Assembly (NCBI RefSeq): GCF_000720135.1
Contig: NZ_JOIU01000026.1
Span: 62,001 to 126,000 of the forward strand
Reading direction: 5' to 3'
Length of the DNA: 64,000 nt
Source: Streptomyces sp. NRRL S-1022
Lineage (GTDB): Bacteria; Actinomycetota; Actinomycetes; Streptomycetales; Streptomycetaceae
The position numbers were made by a program, and so were the translations under genes. Position 1 is the first letter of the stretch. Every line of letters starts with the position of its first letter. Positions 48,063 through 58,320 of the stretch are shown piece after piece. Below the pieces are notes generated by a model that was given only the letters and a program-made list of their open reading frames with translations, had not been told where the DNA came from and did not search any database.

Positions 48063-49964
48063 TCAGCCCTTGTCGAACTCGGCGTCGATGACATCATCGT
48101 CACCGCCACCGTCACTCGTGGGACCGCCGGTGGCGGCGTCCTGGCCGGGGCCGCCGCCCGTGGTGGCGGCGCCCTGATGGGCCGCCAGCCCGGCCAGCAC
48201 CTGCTGGAGTTCGGAGATCAGGGGCCGCACGCGCTCCACGCCCGCCTCTTCCTTGACCGCCGCCCGGGCGTCGGACACGAGCATCTCGGCGCGTGCCTTC
48301 TCGTGCGCGGGCGCTGCGTCGCCCAGTTCGGCGAGACGCTTCTCGACCTGGTACGCGACGGCGTCTAGTTCGTTGCGGGCGTCGACGGCCTCGCGGAGGG
48401 CCTGGTCCTGGCCCTGGTTGCGCTCGGCCTCCTGGACCATGCGTTCGACCTCGCTCCGGTCGAGGTTGGAGCTCTCGCTGATGGTGATGCCCTGTTCCTT
48501 GCCGGTGTCCTTGTCGCGCGCGCTGACGTTGAGGATGCCGTTGGCGTCGACGTCGAAAGTGACATCGACCTGTGGTTCGCCCCGCGGCGCCGGCCGGATG
48601 TCGGTGAGCTGGAACCGGCCGAGCACCCGGTTGTCGGCGGCCCGCTCTCGCTCGCCCTGGAGGACCACCACATCGACGGCCGGCTGGTTGTCCTCGGCGG
48701 TGGAGAAGGTCTCGCTGCGGCGCACCGGGATGGTGGTGTTCCGCTCGACGATCTTCGTCATCACTCCGCCGCGCGTCTCCACGCCCAACGACAGCGGGGT
48801 GACGTCGAGCAGCAGGACATCCTTGACCTCGCCCTTGAGCACCCCGGCCTGGATCGCGGCGCCCAGCGCCACGACCTCGTCGGGGTTGACGCTCATGTTG
48901 GGGTCCTTGCCGCCGGTCAGCCGGCGCACCAGCGCCTGGACGGCGGGGATGCGGGTGGAGCCGCCGACGAGGATGACCTCGTCGATGTCGCTCTCGCCGA
49001 CCTTGGCGTCGGCCATCGCCTGCTGCACCGGTCCCAGGCAACGCTCCACCAGGTCGCCGGTGATCTGCTCGAAGGTGGAGCGCATGATCGAGTCGGTGAG
49101 GTGCTTGGGGCCCGAGGCGTCGGCGGTGATGAACGGCAGGCTGACCTGCGTCTGCGTCACCGAACTGAGCTCGGTCTTGGCCTTCTCCGCCGCCTCGAAC
49201 AGACGTTGCAGCGCCTGCGGGTCCTTGCGCAGGTCGATGCCGTTCTCCTTCTGGAAGTCGTCCGCGAGGTAGTCCACCAGACGCCGGTCGAAGTCGTCGC
49301 CGCCCAGGTGGCTGTCACCGGCGGTGGAGCGCACCTCCACCACGCCGTCGCCGACGTCGAGAATGCTCACGTCGAAGGTGCCGCCGCCCAGATCGAAAAC
49401 GAGGACGGTCTCGTGCTCCTTCTTGTCCATGCCGTACGCGAGGGCGGCCGCCGTCGGCTCGTTGATGATCCGCAGCACCTCCAGGCCCGCGATCCGGCCG
49501 GCGTCACGGGTGGCGGTGCGCTGGGCGTCGTTGAAGTAGGCGGGCACGGTGATGACCGCCTCCGTGACCCGCTCCCCCAGCTGCTTGGACGCGTCGTCGG
49601 CGAGTTTGCGCAGCACCTGTGCGCTGATCTCCTCAGGCGCGTACAGCTTGTCGCGCACCTTGAAGCGGGCCTCGCCGTTCTCTCCCGGGACGACGTCGTA
49701 GGCGACGGCCTTGGCCTCGTCGGAGACCTCGTCGAAGTGCCGGCCGATGAACCGCTTGGCCGAGTAGATGGTGCCCTTGGGATTGAGGATCGCCTGGCGC
49801 CGGGCCAGCTGGCCCACCAGACGTTCCCCGGTGTCGGTGAAGGCCACCACGGACGGTGTCGTGCGGTTGCCCTCGCTGTTGGGCACGACGGACGGCTCGC
49901 CGCCCTCCCACACGGCGATCACCGAGTTGGTGGTGCCCAGGTCGATGCCCACTGCCTTGGCCAT
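48063..49964 (-). CDS. dnaK: DnaK (Hsp70) chaperone
   Basis: A 633-residue Hsp70: N-terminal IDLGTTNSV phosphate-binding motif, the second phosphate loop [18 protein letters not shown], the VEHI-like peptide-binding domain ([20 protein letters not shown]) and the C-terminal end DVIDAEF. The ATG at 49962-49964 has GGAAGGAG six bases upstream. It heads the operon. The surrounding gene order (cbpA-cbpM-clpB-thioredoxin-hsp20) differs from the housekeeping dnaK-grpE-dnaJ-hspR operon of Streptomyces, so this is probably a second, stress-related copy (inference). Confidence 0.95.
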   Translation of the reverse strand: MAKAVGIDLGTTNSVIAVWEGGEPSVVPNSEGNRTTPSVVAFTDTGERLVGQLARRQAILNPKGTIYSAKRFIGRHFDEVSDEAKAVAYDVVPGENGEARFKVRDKLYAPEEISAQVLRKLADDASKQLGERVTEAVITVPAYFNDAQRTATRDAGRIAGLEVLRIINEPTAAALAYGMDKKEHETVLVFDLGGGTFDVSILDVGDGVVEVRSTAGDSHLGGDDFDRRLVDYLADDFQKENGIDLRKDPQALQRLFEAAEKAKTELSSVTQTQVSLPFITADASGPKHLTDSIMRSTFEQITGDLVERCLGPVQQAMADAKVGESDIDEVILVGGSTRIPAVQALVRRLTGGKDPNMSVNPDEVVALGAAIQAGVLKGEVKDVLLLDVTPLSLGVETRGGVMTKIVERNTTIPVRRSETFSTAEDNQPAVDVVVLQGERERAADNRVLGRFQLTDIRPAPRGEPQVDVTFDVDANGILNVSARDKDTGKEQGITISESSNLDRSEVERMVQEAERNQGQDQALREAVDARNELDAVAYQVEKRLAELGDAAPAHEKARAEMLVSDARAAVKEEAGVERVRPLISELQQVLAGLAAHQGAATTGGGPGQDAATGGPTSDGGGDDDVIDAEFDKG

Positions 49965-50045
49965 GAGGAACTCCTTCCGCGGCGGTCGACGTCCGTCGGC
50001 GACCGTTCGTCCTCCGGGCCCTGTCCGCCCGGCTTCGAAACTCGT

Positions 50046-50573
50046 TCAGCTGGGGGCGGGGTCGCCGCGCGGGCGCCGGCTCCCGGAGGAGGCGCTCTCC
50101 GTGTTCGCGCCGGACCCGCTGTCCAGCCCGGCGACCAGCCGGACGGCCTCATCGGCGACGTCCTCGTCCGCCACGACGTCGTACCGGCTGGGCTCCATCG
50201 AGCGGACCGAGGCGAAGTCCCGGCGGCCGCCCTGGGCCGTGTGCAACAGCACGCCGAGCAGCGCACCGACGACCGCTCCGAAGATCAGCCCGTACAGGGC
50301 GAGGAGCAGACCGGAGACGACCGGATTCAGCCAGTTCAGCAGCCCGAAGATCCAGCCGACGAGTGCGCCGGGCAGCGCTCCGGTGGCTGCGCCGTGGAGG
50401 GCGGCCTCCCCGTGCCCCACTCGACCGACCACCTGTTCGACCAGGCGTATGTCCCGACCGATGATCGCCACCTTCTGGACGGGAAAGCCCTGGTCGGCGA
50501 GGTGATCGACGGCACGTTCGGCTTCCTGGTACGTGGAGTACGAGGCAACGGCCCTGCGGGCCTGCTCGGTCAT
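50046..50573 (-). CDS. General-stress membrane protein (GSP17M-like)
   Basis: A 175-residue protein. The N-terminal 50 residues (STYQEAERAVDHLADQGFPV) match the general stress protein 17M-like domain. A strongly Gly/Ala-rich membrane segment pair (about 65-115, GALPGALVGWIFGLLNWLNP) and a second soluble part follow. The ATG at 50571-50573 has GGAG five bases upstream. It ends 82 bases before dnaK and faces the same way, so it may be read together with the chaperone genes. Confidence 0.8.
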   Translation of the reverse strand: MTEQARRAVASYSTYQEAERAVDHLADQGFPVQKVAIIGRDIRLVEQVVGRVGHGEAALHGAATGALPGALVGWIFGLLNWLNPVVSGLLLALYGLIFGAVVGALLGVLLHTAQGGRRDFASVRSMEPSRYDVVADEDVADEAVRLVAGLDSGSGANTESASSGSRRPRGDPAPS

Positions 50574-50783
50574 GGCCACTCCTTCCGCCGACGGACCGCC
50601 GAGTGGTCCCGACAGGCCCCAGAGTGGCTGTTCGCCCGGTCACCCCGCCTGCGCCCAGCGGGTCGAAAAGCGGCACCGGCGGTCGGTCTGCGAGGACAGG
50701 AGGCGGGACGACGGTTCGGGTTCGGCGGGTAGCTCAGGGTTCGGCCCGGCATGAGGTAGCGGGGCTCACGGATGTTCCGACTG

Positions 50784-51233
50784 CTACAGCAGCGAGTCGA
50801 ACACCGCGGTCACGCCGTCCCAGTGGCTGGTCTGCGGGTTCTTGACATCCGGATACATGATTCTGAACGTCTCGGCGAGGGCGACACTGAGACCGCCGAT
50901 GATCTCGGGGTAGCGCTCTTCGGTCTCCTGGGTGGGTGTCCTGTCGAGGGGAGGGTGCGCGGCGAGCTGTTCCAGGATCGGCTTCAGCTCGACCTCCTCG
51001 TCGAGCCGCCGGAACCGGTGGATGCTCTCCTGGAGGCCCTTGGTGATCGGCAGGTCCCACGGTTCGACGGTATCCCGGCCGTTGGCCTTGGCCGACGCCT
51101 GGCCGACAACCAGGAGGTCGTAGAGCTTGGCGTCGACGAAGTCGCCGTACCGCTTCAGGTCGTTCTTGTCCACGTCGAGGCCTGCGGCGGCGCGGAAGAA
51201 CCTCTCGAACTTCGACACACCCATCACGGTCAT
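50784..51233 (-). CDS. DUF1931 histone-fold protein
   Basis: A 149-residue protein of the DUF1931 family, whose solved member shows two histone folds in one chain. The helical pattern (FERFFRAAAGLDVDKNDLKR, DAKLYDLLVVGQASAKANGR) fits. The ATG at 51231-51233 was chosen because GGAGG lies eight bases upstream. Members are small soluble proteins often found beside stress genes; whether they bind DNA is unsettled. Confidence 0.85.
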   Translation of the reverse strand: MTVMGVSKFERFFRAAAGLDVDKNDLKRYGDFVDAKLYDLLVVGQASAKANGRDTVEPWDLPITKGLQESIHRFRRLDEEVELKPILEQLAAHPPLDRTPTQETEERYPEIIGGLSVALAETFRIMYPDVKNPQTSHWDGVTAVFDSLL

Positions 51234-51869
51234 GCCTCTCGCCTCCTCACCGGGAACCGGACGGCGTCGTTCGCTCCCGCCAGCGCCGCCATCGGCTGTT
51301 ACCGGTCGAGATTCGCAGAGCCCGCCTGCCGAGCGCCTCCACACCCCGGGCCGAAAAAGAACACCCCCTCCTACCCTGGCAGAGCAGCATGAAATGCGCA
51401 GGCATCCCCCGGCCGGCCGCACGGCCGCCCCTCCGCAGGAAGCTGCGCGGCGTTGCAGCGCCTCGAACGAGAGCCGCTGACCGCTTCGAGGGCCCTGGAG
51501 GAAGCGGGGCGGGCCAGCACCGTGTCCGACGAGGTCATGCTCATCTCGTGGGTGCGAATGAGAGCCGCGCCGACCGCGCCCACGGACACGGCGCCCTGGC
51601 GCACATCCGGCAGACCGGCGCCGGTGTCCCCTTGGCCGTGGCGGAGCCATGTGCACTTGTGCTCGGAGGTCCATGGAGCCCGCCACCTTTCCGCCCGCCG
51701 GGAGCAGGCAGGGTGTAGCCCACATGCGGAGCATGGAAATGGCCTCTGCCGAGGCGCATGCACCATGACGGGCATCAGCCCGCCACCCCACACGCACGGC
51801 GCACCCTATCCGGTGGCTGTTTCAAGTCCCACGCCAGGCAGTTGCAATGCTTCAGGAAAAGGACGGCTC
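51234..51869. other. Divergent region between DUF1931 and DUF2267 genes
   Basis: No supported gene. Both neighbours point away, so this must hold two promoters. On the minus strand a GGGTAG element (51371-51376), about 17 bases after GCAT, resembles the GNNT-(14-16)-GGGTAC/T pattern of Streptomyces sigma-B promoters but the spacing is slightly long. Confidence 0.35.
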
Positions 51870-52247
51870 ATGGACTACAACACCTTCCTCGACACCATCA
51901 CCCGGCGCGCCCCTGTCCCCCCGGAGAAGGCGGAGCCCCTCACCCGCGCCACCCTGGAAACCCTGGCCGAGCGGCTCACCCGGGGGGAGGCCGGGGACCT
52001 CGCGTCCGAACTGCCCAAGCCGCTGAAGGAAACGCTGGTCTCTCCCACTCCGGAGGCCGAGCCCTTCGGACTCGACGAGTTCATCAACCGGGTGAGCAGG
52101 CGAGCAGGGGTGAGCCCGGACGAGGCCCGCGAGGGCGTACGGGCGGAGCTGAGCACCCTGAGGGACGCGGTCAGTGATGGCGAGTTCCGCCACGTACTAT
52201 CCCAGCTGCCCCGGGACTTCGAGGCTCTCCTCGGCGCCCCGGGCTAG
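51870..52247 (+). CDS. DUF2267 protein, copy 1
   Basis: A 125-residue protein with two similar halves of about 60 residues, as in DUF2267: FLDTITRRAPVPPEKAEPL...LTRGEAGDLASELPKPL, then INRVSRRAGVSPDEA...VSDGEFRHVLSQLP. The ATG has GGAAAAGGA upstream. The family is common in actinobacterial stress clusters; its function is not established. A second copy lies at 56017-56397. Confidence 0.85.
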   Translation: MDYNTFLDTITRRAPVPPEKAEPLTRATLETLAERLTRGEAGDLASELPKPLKETLVSPTPEAEPFGLDEFINRVSRRAGVSPDEAREGVRAELSTLRDAVSDGEFRHVLSQLPRDFEALLGAPG

Positions 52248-52255
52248 AGGGAGCC

Positions 52256-52531
52256 ATGACCGACGAGGCCGGCGCCATCGTCGAGGAGACGGAACCGGCC
52301 GTAGTCACGACGGCCACCGTCACACTGGTCGAGGGGCGGACGTTCTGCGTCTCGGGCACCTCGGGCGACATGGAGGCCGAGGTGCCGCAGGGGCTGTTCC
52401 TCCGCGACGTGCGGGTCATCTCCGACTGGCGGACCCGGGTGGACGGCCACCGGCCGCACCACCTCACCGTGCTTTCCCAGGACGCCTGCAGCACCATGCT
52501 CGTCTCCCTTATGCGCCTTGACTCGGCATGA
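52256..52531 (+). pseudogene. Truncated N-terminal domain of a glycogen-debranching-type protein
   Basis: A 91-residue frame with GAGGGAG upstream of the ATG. Its sequence (VTLVEGRTFCVSGTSGDMEA, then VPQGLFLRDVRVISDWRTRV) matches the N-terminal GDE_N_bis domain that in complete proteins precedes an amylo-alpha-1,6-glucosidase-like catalytic part. That part is absent: after LVSLMRLDSA the frame stops and a luciferase-like gene begins. Deletion of the rest is the likely cause. Confidence 0.75.
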
Positions 52532-52548
52532 GATCGCCGGAGGATCGC

Positions 52549-53604
52549 ATGACACGATCGACAGTTTCTTCAGCCGGCGCACCCGTGGACGTCGAAGGCG
52601 GGGCGCAGCGGCCGTTCTCCGAGCACGCTGCCATGGCCAGGGCGTATCCGGGCGGCAGGATGACCGTTGGCGCCATCACGCCCCTGGAGGGCTTCGAAGG
52701 GCCCGTGCCGTCCCTGGCCGGGCACATCGAGCGGATCCAGCAGGCCGAGCGGGCCGGCTTCGCCTCGGTGTGGGTCCGTGACGTGCCGCTGCTGGACCCG
52801 AGCTTCGGGGACGCCGGGCAGGTCTTCGACCCGTGGGTGTACCTGGGGCAGCTCAGTGCCCGCACCACCTCGATCACACTGGGGACCGCCAGCATCGTCA
52901 TGCCGCTGCGGCATCCCTTGCACACCGCCAAGGCGGCCGCCTCGGTGGACCAGCTGTCAGGCGGACGGCTCCTGCTCGGGGTGGCCACCGGTGACCGGCC
53001 CGTGGAGTTCCCGGCCTTCGGTCAGGACCTGGGCGGCCGGGCCGAGAGGTTCCAGCAGTCGCTGGAGTACTTCTGTATCGTCCTGGAGCACCGTTTCCCG
53101 CACGTGGAGTCGCCGCTCGGCCGGATGCTCGGCACCGATCTGCTGCCCAAGCCGGTGTACCGGCGGATCCCCGTACTGATGACGGGACGTGGCAGGCAGG
53201 ACGTCCGGTGGATCGCCGACAACACGGACGGCTGGCTGTACTACACCCCGCCGCTCCAGCAGCAGGCCGAGAACATCGAGCGGTGGCGGGAGCTGACCCG
53301 GGGCGATGGCGGTGGGTTCAAGCCGTACGCGCAGGCCACCTATCTGGATCTGACCGCGGACCCGCTGGCCCTGCCCCGGCGCATCCATCAGGGCTTCTCG
53401 GTGGGCCGGGTGTCGTTCCTGGCGATGATGCGGGCCTGGCAGGACATCGGCATCGACCAGCTGATGATCAACTTCAAGCACAGCCGCCGTCCGGTCGCCG
53501 AAGTGATCGACGAACTGGCCGAACACGTGCTGCCGCACTTCCCACCCGGGCGCTCCGGGGCGCGCGGCGAGCACCGGCGACCCGTGGAGCGGACCGGGCC
53601 CTGA
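52549..53604 (+). CDS. LLM-class (luciferase-like) flavin/F420-dependent oxidoreductase
   Basis: A 351-residue TIM-barrel protein: AERAGFASVWVRDVPLLDPS near the start, then SITLGTASIVMPLRHPLHTA and LSGGRLLLGVATGDRPVEF in the middle, all family patterns. The ATG at 52549 has GGAGG five bases upstream; an upstream ATG (52528) overlaps the stop of the debranching-like remnant. Close families use F420 or FMN, and actinobacteria make many F420 types. The substrate is unknown. Confidence 0.9.
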   Translation: MTRSTVSSAGAPVDVEGGAQRPFSEHAAMARAYPGGRMTVGAITPLEGFEGPVPSLAGHIERIQQAERAGFASVWVRDVPLLDPSFGDAGQVFDPWVYLGQLSARTTSITLGTASIVMPLRHPLHTAKAAASVDQLSGGRLLLGVATGDRPVEFPAFGQDLGGRAERFQQSLEYFCIVLEHRFPHVESPLGRMLGTDLLPKPVYRRIPVLMTGRGRQDVRWIADNTDGWLYYTPPLQQQAENIERWRELTRGDGGGFKPYAQATYLDLTADPLALPRRIHQGFSVGRVSFLAMMRAWQDIGIDQLMINFKHSRRPVAEVIDELAEHVLPHFPPGRSGARGEHRRPVERTGP

Positions 53605-53645
53605 GGAAGCACGGCCCCGGCGCCCCCCGCGTGACAGGGCCGGGC

Positions 53646-54254
53646 TCAGTCCCGAACGGCCCCGGACGGCCGCTCCTGCGCGTAGTCGCACGTGCCCTCC
53701 GCCCGGAACTGCAGGGCCGCCCTGGTCACCTCCGCGCCGAGGCCGCGCAATTGGTCCGCGACCGCCTGGTCGGTGAGGCGTCCGTCGCCGTCGAAGACCC
53801 GGGAGGACCGCGGGACCGCGAACACCAGCGGCACGGCCCAGCCGCGCAGCGACCGCACGATGAACTCCATCGCGTTGATCGCCTGCAGGCCCTGCACTCC
53901 ACCGGCGGTCGTCAGCATCCCCACGGGTTTGTTGCTGAGGTAGGGCGGGTCGTGGTCGGCCAGAAGGGCGAGCCAGTCCACCGCGTTCTTGAACGCGCCG
54001 CTGACCGACCCGTGGTATGTCGGGCTGCTCCACAGCAGGGCGTCGGCGGCCTGAACGGTGTCCGCAAACCGGCGGGCGGACGCAGGGATCCCGTGCTCCG
54101 ACGTGTAGAACGGAAGAGCCAGCCGCTTGAGGTCGATCACCGTGGTGTCGGCACCCGCATCGGCCGCCCCCTCGACCGCCACACGCAGTGCGGTGAGGCT
54201 GGTCGACGGGGCGCGCAGCGAACCTCCCATTCCGACGACGAGCGGGCGCGCCAT
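53646..54254 (-). CDS. NADPH-dependent FMN reductase family protein
   Basis: A 202-residue flavodoxin-like protein. GGSLRAPSTS near the N-terminus is the FMN phosphate-binding loop, and SSPTYHGSVSGAFKNAVDWL is the second flavin loop with the typical G-x-x-K-N. It transfers electrons from NAD(P)H to flavin or quinones. It follows the aldo/keto reductase by 13 bases on the same strand. It could supply reduced flavin to the convergent LLM enzyme if that uses FMN; this is a guess. Confidence 0.9.
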   Translation of the reverse strand: MARPLVVGMGGSLRAPSTSLTALRVAVEGAADAGADTTVIDLKRLALPFYTSEHGIPASARRFADTVQAADALLWSSPTYHGSVSGAFKNAVDWLALLADHDPPYLSNKPVGMLTTAGGVQGLQAINAMEFIVRSLRGWAVPLVFAVPRSSRVFDGDGRLTDQAVADQLRGLGAEVTRAALQFRAEGTCDYAQERPSGAVRD

Positions 54255-54267
54255 CCTGTCAACTCCT

Positions 54268-55113
54268 TCAGAGCATCTCCAGGGGCGTGGGCCCGCTGGG
54301 TGGCGGGAACGCCTCGTCGAGGGCGTCGAGCGCCTCGGTGGGCAGGTGGAGGTCCAGCGCGCCGCGGTTTTCCCGAACGTGGCCGGGTGATCCGGAACGC
54401 GGGATCGCGGCGACCCCCTGTGCCAGCACCCAGGCGAGCGCCACCTGGGCCGGCGTGGCTCCCAGGGCCCGGGCCACGGCACCCAGTGCTTCGACCTTCA
54501 GCAGCCGCCCCTGCTCGATCGGGGAGTAGGCCATGGCCGTCACCCCGGCCTCGCGGCACCAGGGGAGCAGATCCCACTCGATGCCGCGCCGGGAGAGGTT
54601 GTACAGCACCTGGTCGACGGCCGCGGCGTCACCACCGGGGAGGGTGGTCAGCTCGGCCATGTCGGCGACGTCCAGATTGCTCACGCCCCAGTAACGGATC
54701 TTCTCCGCCTCCATCAGGTCGGTGAATCCCGCAAGGGTCTCCTCCAGTGACCACCGTCCCCGCCAGTGCAGCAGGTAGAGGTCCAGCCGTTCCGTACGGA
54801 GCCGCCGTAGGCTGCCCTCGCAGGCGGCGACGGTGCCCTTCCGGTCGGCGTGGCCGGGCAGCACCTTGCTGACGAGGAAGACCTCCTCCCGGTGCCCCCG
54901 GAGGGCCTCCCCGACCAGCTCCTCGGCTGCGCCGTCGCCGTACATCTCCGCCGTGTCGACGACGGTCATGCCCAGGTCCACGCCCAGCCGCAGCGCGGTG
55001 ATCTCCTGTTCACGCCGGGCCGGGTCCTCGCCCAGGTACCAGGTGCCCTGCCCGAGCGCCGCGATCTCCTCACCGGAGGGGAGCGCGATCGTTCCGGCCG
55101 ATTCCGCAGACAT
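54268..55113 (-). CDS. Aldo/keto reductase
   Basis: A 281-residue (beta/alpha)8 reductase with the family tetrad visible: Asp in VVDTAEMYGDGAAEELVG with its Tyr, Lys in VFLVSKVLPGHADRK, and His in LYLLHWRG. The NADPH-binding end AIPRSGSPGHVRENRGAL is present. It reduces aldehydes or ketones to alcohols with NADPH. It is the first gene of a pair with the FMN reductase. Confidence 0.92.
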   Translation of the reverse strand: MSAESAGTIALPSGEEIAALGQGTWYLGEDPARREQEITALRLGVDLGMTVVDTAEMYGDGAAEELVGEALRGHREEVFLVSKVLPGHADRKGTVAACEGSLRRLRTERLDLYLLHWRGRWSLEETLAGFTDLMEAEKIRYWGVSNLDVADMAELTTLPGGDAAAVDQVLYNLSRRGIEWDLLPWCREAGVTAMAYSPIEQGRLLKVEALGAVARALGATPAQVALAWVLAQGVAAIPRSGSPGHVRENRGALDLHLPTEALDALDEAFPPPSGPTPLEML

Positions 55114-55499
55114 CTCGGGCCTCCCGTCTGCCGCGGATCCGTGTCACGCGCACCCGCACCGAGTGCCCAGGTCCGCGCCTCCCAGACAGCCGTGTCGCAT
55201 GCGCCGCAGGAGAGGACCGTCGCGAAGCCGATCACCGCGGTCTGCACGGCGAAATGCCGCAGGGCGATGTCGAACAGGTCGGAGGACAGGCCCATTCCGA
55301 GGTACGCGACGACATCGCCTCCCCGCCCGCGTTCGCCGCTGCCCGCACCCCCGGCTCCGGCTCCGGCCGCGACATTCTGCCGCAGCATCCGCTGACGCTT
55401 TCGACGACGAGTCGGGCGTGGCCGCGCGGGCCGGGCACGACGTAGCGCCGGGGCTGCTCGGGGCCGGGACGGGTGTCCGGTACCGGTTCGCGCGGGGCG

Positions 55500-55905
55500 G
55501 CCGATCGCCTCCGGCTGCCTGGGCGTCTCCTCGTGCGCGACCAGCTCTCGGACGACATCCACGACGGCCTGCCGCACCCGGTGCCGAAGGCGGACTCCAA
55601 GGTGCGCACGGCACGGAGCGCGGTGCCGGCCTCGACGCCGAGGTGGTTTCTGACGGCCTCGGCGAAGTCGGAGACGTCGGCCTGCTCGCTCACGCCGAGC
55701 GGGGCGGTCGTCGTGTCGACCTGCCATCCGACCCGAGCACGGACTGCCCGGCGGAGATGGTCGGGCAACCGGGGGCGCGAAAGCCCGGGCGATCTCCGAC
55801 GGCAGACCGGGGTCGGCCACCAGTACGACGCGCACGGATCCGCCGGGCGACGTCTCGGGCACGCCAGCCGTCATGACCACACCGTCGTGTGCGCCTCGCG
55901 CCATG
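55500..55905 (-). pseudogene. Decayed gene for a Streptomyces-type hypothetical protein
   Basis: Pieces of one protein appear in alternating frames on the minus strand: VRVVLVADPGLPSEIARAF, then LPDHLRRAVRARVGWQVDTT and SDFAEAVRNHLGVEAG, then VRLRHRVRQAVVDVVRELVA. The order matches a family of Streptomyces hypothetical membrane proteins whose N-terminal part begins with an ADPG-type motif. At least two frame changes and a missing middle show that it is no longer functional. Confidence 0.5.
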
Positions 55906-56016
55906 GCAGCCGCGACGGACCAGCGGTCCGCGCGCGTCAGCCGCCGCGCTCCTGCGCACACGCAGCGTCCGGGCCGTCGGCGCCGTGACGCGGGCGCCGT
56001 GACGAAGGCTCCTGGG

Positions 56017-56397
56017 TCACCCGGTGGATTCGATGGCCTGGGAGAAGTCCGTTCCGAGCTGCGACATCAGGTCGTTGAACTCCTTCTCGCTGATCGCCTC
56101 CCGGAGCACGGCCAGTACGGTCCGCACACCCCGGTCGGCTTCCTCCTCCTTGAGCATGGTGCGTTCGGCCACGCGCCGCACGCTGTCGTGGTGGCCGAAG
56201 CGCTCGATGCGGTCCGTGGTTCCCCGGCGCACCGCCTGCGCGAGGCCCTCGGGGAGCTCGGTGATCAGGTCCCTGGCCTCCCCGGGGCTCAGCCTGTGGG
56301 CCAGCGTCTCGAGCGTGGCCCAGGTCAGGTCCGCCGCCTCCTGCCGGCTCAGTCCGGTGCGCTCGGCGACGGTACGGACGAATTCCTGCTCATCCAT
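56017..56397 (-). CDS. DUF2267 protein, copy 2
   Basis: A 126-residue protein with the same two-half plan as copy 1: [20 protein letters not shown]...[20 protein letters not shown], then [20 protein letters not shown] and [17 protein letters not shown]. The ATG at 56395-56397 has AAGGAGGA upstream. It is divergent from the aldehyde dehydrogenase gene. Confidence 0.88.
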   Translation of the reverse strand: MDEQEFVRTVAERTGLSRQEAADLTWATLETLAHRLSPGEARDLITELPEGLAQAVRRGTTDRIERFGHHDSVRRVAERTMLKEEEADRGVRTVLAVLREAISEKEFNDLMSQLGTDFSQAIESTG

Positions 56398-56650
56398 GCG
56401 TCGTCCTCCTTCGCTGCCATGTTGCGACGAACGGCGCGGACCCCTACAAGCCTGCCACGCCGACCCGGCCCGCGCCCGGACGGTGGTGACCACGACCACC
56501 CACAGCTTGACACCTCTGTGGCGCTCTGGACGTTCGACGGGAACCACAGGGGCTCCAGGTGCCATAAATTGCCCTGGAATAGGACAAAACAGCAGGTGTG
56601 AACGGGCTTGGGCATGGAAACCCGAGGTGCCCCGACTCCAGGGAGGCGCC

Positions 56651-58075
56651 ATGGACGCCCATGCCACTGGCCAGGGAAGCCCCATCGCCACGGTCAACCC
56701 GTACACCGGTGAAAGGGTTCGGGAGTTCCCGGCGCTGAGCGCGGAGGACGTAGAGCGCGCGATCGAGGCGGCGCACCGGAGCTTTCCGGACTGGCGCGCC
56801 CGGTCGACGGCCGACCGGGGGGCCCTCGTGCAACGCGCCGGCCGGCTCATGAGGGAGCGCAAGGAGGAACTGGCGCAACTCCTGACCCTTGAGGTCGGCA
56901 AGCTGATCAATTCGAGCCGTGCAGAAGTCGACCTCGCGGCCGACATCCTCACCTACTACGGCGAGCACGGTCCCGAGCTGCTGGAAGAGCGACCCCTGCC
57001 GGTGCCCGGGGGCACGGCGGTGCTGGTGAACGAGCCGCTCGGCGTCCTTCTCGGTGTGATGCCCTGGAACTTCCCGCTGTACCAGGTGGTCCGATTCGCG
57101 GGTCCGAACCTCGTCCTCGGCAACACGATCCTGCTCAAGCACGCGAGCAGTTGCCCCCAGTCCGCACTGGCACTCGAGCAGCTGTTCACGGACGCGGGAA
57201 TGCCGAGCGGGGTCTATACCAATCTCTTCGTGCGGGGCAGGGACGTCGGGAAGATCATCGATGACTCCCGTGTGCAAGGAGCATCACTGACCGGAAGTGA
57301 GCGGGCGGGCGTGAGCGTGGGCGAGATCGCCGGCCGCAATGTCAAAAAGTCCGTCCTTGAGCTGGGCGGCAGTGATCCCTTCATCGTGCTGGACGGTCAC
57401 CACCTTGACCGCACCGTCTACGCCGCGTTCCTGGGCCGGATGGGCAACACCGGGCAGTGCTGCGTGGCGGCCAAGCGCTTCATCGCCCTTGCCGACGTCT
57501 ACGACGCCTTCCTCACCGGGCTGCGTGACCGGATGGGCGAGGTCCAGCCGGGAGATCCGGCCGACCCCGCCACCACGCTCGGCCCCCTGTCCTCGGAGGC
57601 CGCGGCCGAACTCCTGATGGAGCAGGTCCGTGACGCGGTGGACAAGGGAGCCACGGTGGTGCTGGGCGGCGGGCGGCCCGACCTGCCGGGCGCCTTCGTC
57701 GAGCCGACCGTCCTCACCGACGTCACACCGGACATGCGGGCCTACCGGGAAGAACTCTTCGGCCCCGTCGCCGCCGTCTACCGGGTCGCCGACGAGGACG
57801 AGGCCGTGGCGCTGGCCAACACCTCCCCCTACGGCCTGGGGGGTGCGGTCTTCGCCGCCGACCCGGAACGTGCTCGCGGGGTCGCGGACCGACTGGAGGC
57901 GGGCATGGTGTGGATCAACCACCCGACGGCGTCCCGGCCGGAGCTGCCCTTCGGCGGCATCAGCCGTTCCGGCTACGGGCGCGAACTCGGCGACATGGGC
58001 ATCGTGGAATTCGCGAACCGCAAGCTCGTGCGCTACGTGGACGCCGACGCCCCGATCGAAGAGGTGCTGGGCTGA
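56651..58075 (+). CDS. NAD(P)-dependent aldehyde dehydrogenase, succinate-semialdehyde type
   Basis: A 474-residue aldehyde dehydrogenase. Visible active-site parts are [12 protein letters not shown] (Asn140), the general base Glu237 in LELGGSDPF and the nucleophile Cys271 in [19 protein letters not shown] and [16 protein letters not shown] patterns near the end put it with succinate-semialdehyde dehydrogenases. The ATG has GGAGG five bases upstream. The convergent PucR gene may regulate it; PucR proteins often control amino-acid or purine breakdown. Confidence 0.92.
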   Translation: MDAHATGQGSPIATVNPYTGERVREFPALSAEDVERAIEAAHRSFPDWRARSTADRGALVQRAGRLMRERKEELAQLLTLEVGKLINSSRAEVDLAADILTYYGEHGPELLEERPLPVPGGTAVLVNEPLGVLLGVMPWNFPLYQVVRFAGPNLVLGNTILLKHASSCPQSALALEQLFTDAGMPSGVYTNLFVRGRDVGKIIDDSRVQGASLTGSERAGVSVGEIAGRNVKKSVLELGGSDPFIVLDGHHLDRTVYAAFLGRMGNTGQCCVAAKRFIALADVYDAFLTGLRDRMGEVQPGDPADPATTLGPLSSEAAAELLMEQVRDAVDKGATVVLGGGRPDLPGAFVEPTVLTDVTPDMRAYREELFGPVAAVYRVADEDEAVALANTSPYGLGGAVFAADPERARGVADRLEAGMVWINHPTASRPELPFGGISRSGYGRELGDMGIVEFANRKLVRYVDADAPIEEVLG

Positions 58076-58320
58076 CCTACGAGCCGGCCGACCGCGCTCT
58101 CCATGGCGAGCTGGTGGTGTGGGAGCGGGACAGGCTGCGTAGATCGTGGGCCGCGAGCGACGCGTGACCGGCCCGTCGGCCTCCTCCCGGCGGTGCTGGT
58201 CACCACGGCCGGTATCCGGGACTCCGCGGCCGGCACCCGGCTGCTCGACCAGGTCGCCGCCGCCCGGCCCACACACTGCAGCGCTGCTGACACCACTCCC
58301 ACAGGAGTTCCAGCGAGGCG

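Noticed and set aside
49965..50045. HspR-binding (HAIR) repeat before dnaK
   Set aside because: I looked for CTTGAGT-N7-ACTCAAG and found nothing similar; regulation of this operon remains open.
51350..51400. Sigma-B-like promoter (GGGTAG) upstream of the DUF1931 gene
   Set aside because: The last base of the -10 differs, spacing is too long by about one base, and the leader would be about 138 bases; not strong enough to list as a feature.
55140..55400. Minus-strand frame with DLFDIALRHFAVQTAVIGFA
   Set aside because: Partly protein-like, but no start, no known family, and it adjoins a decayed gene, so it is not listed as a gene.
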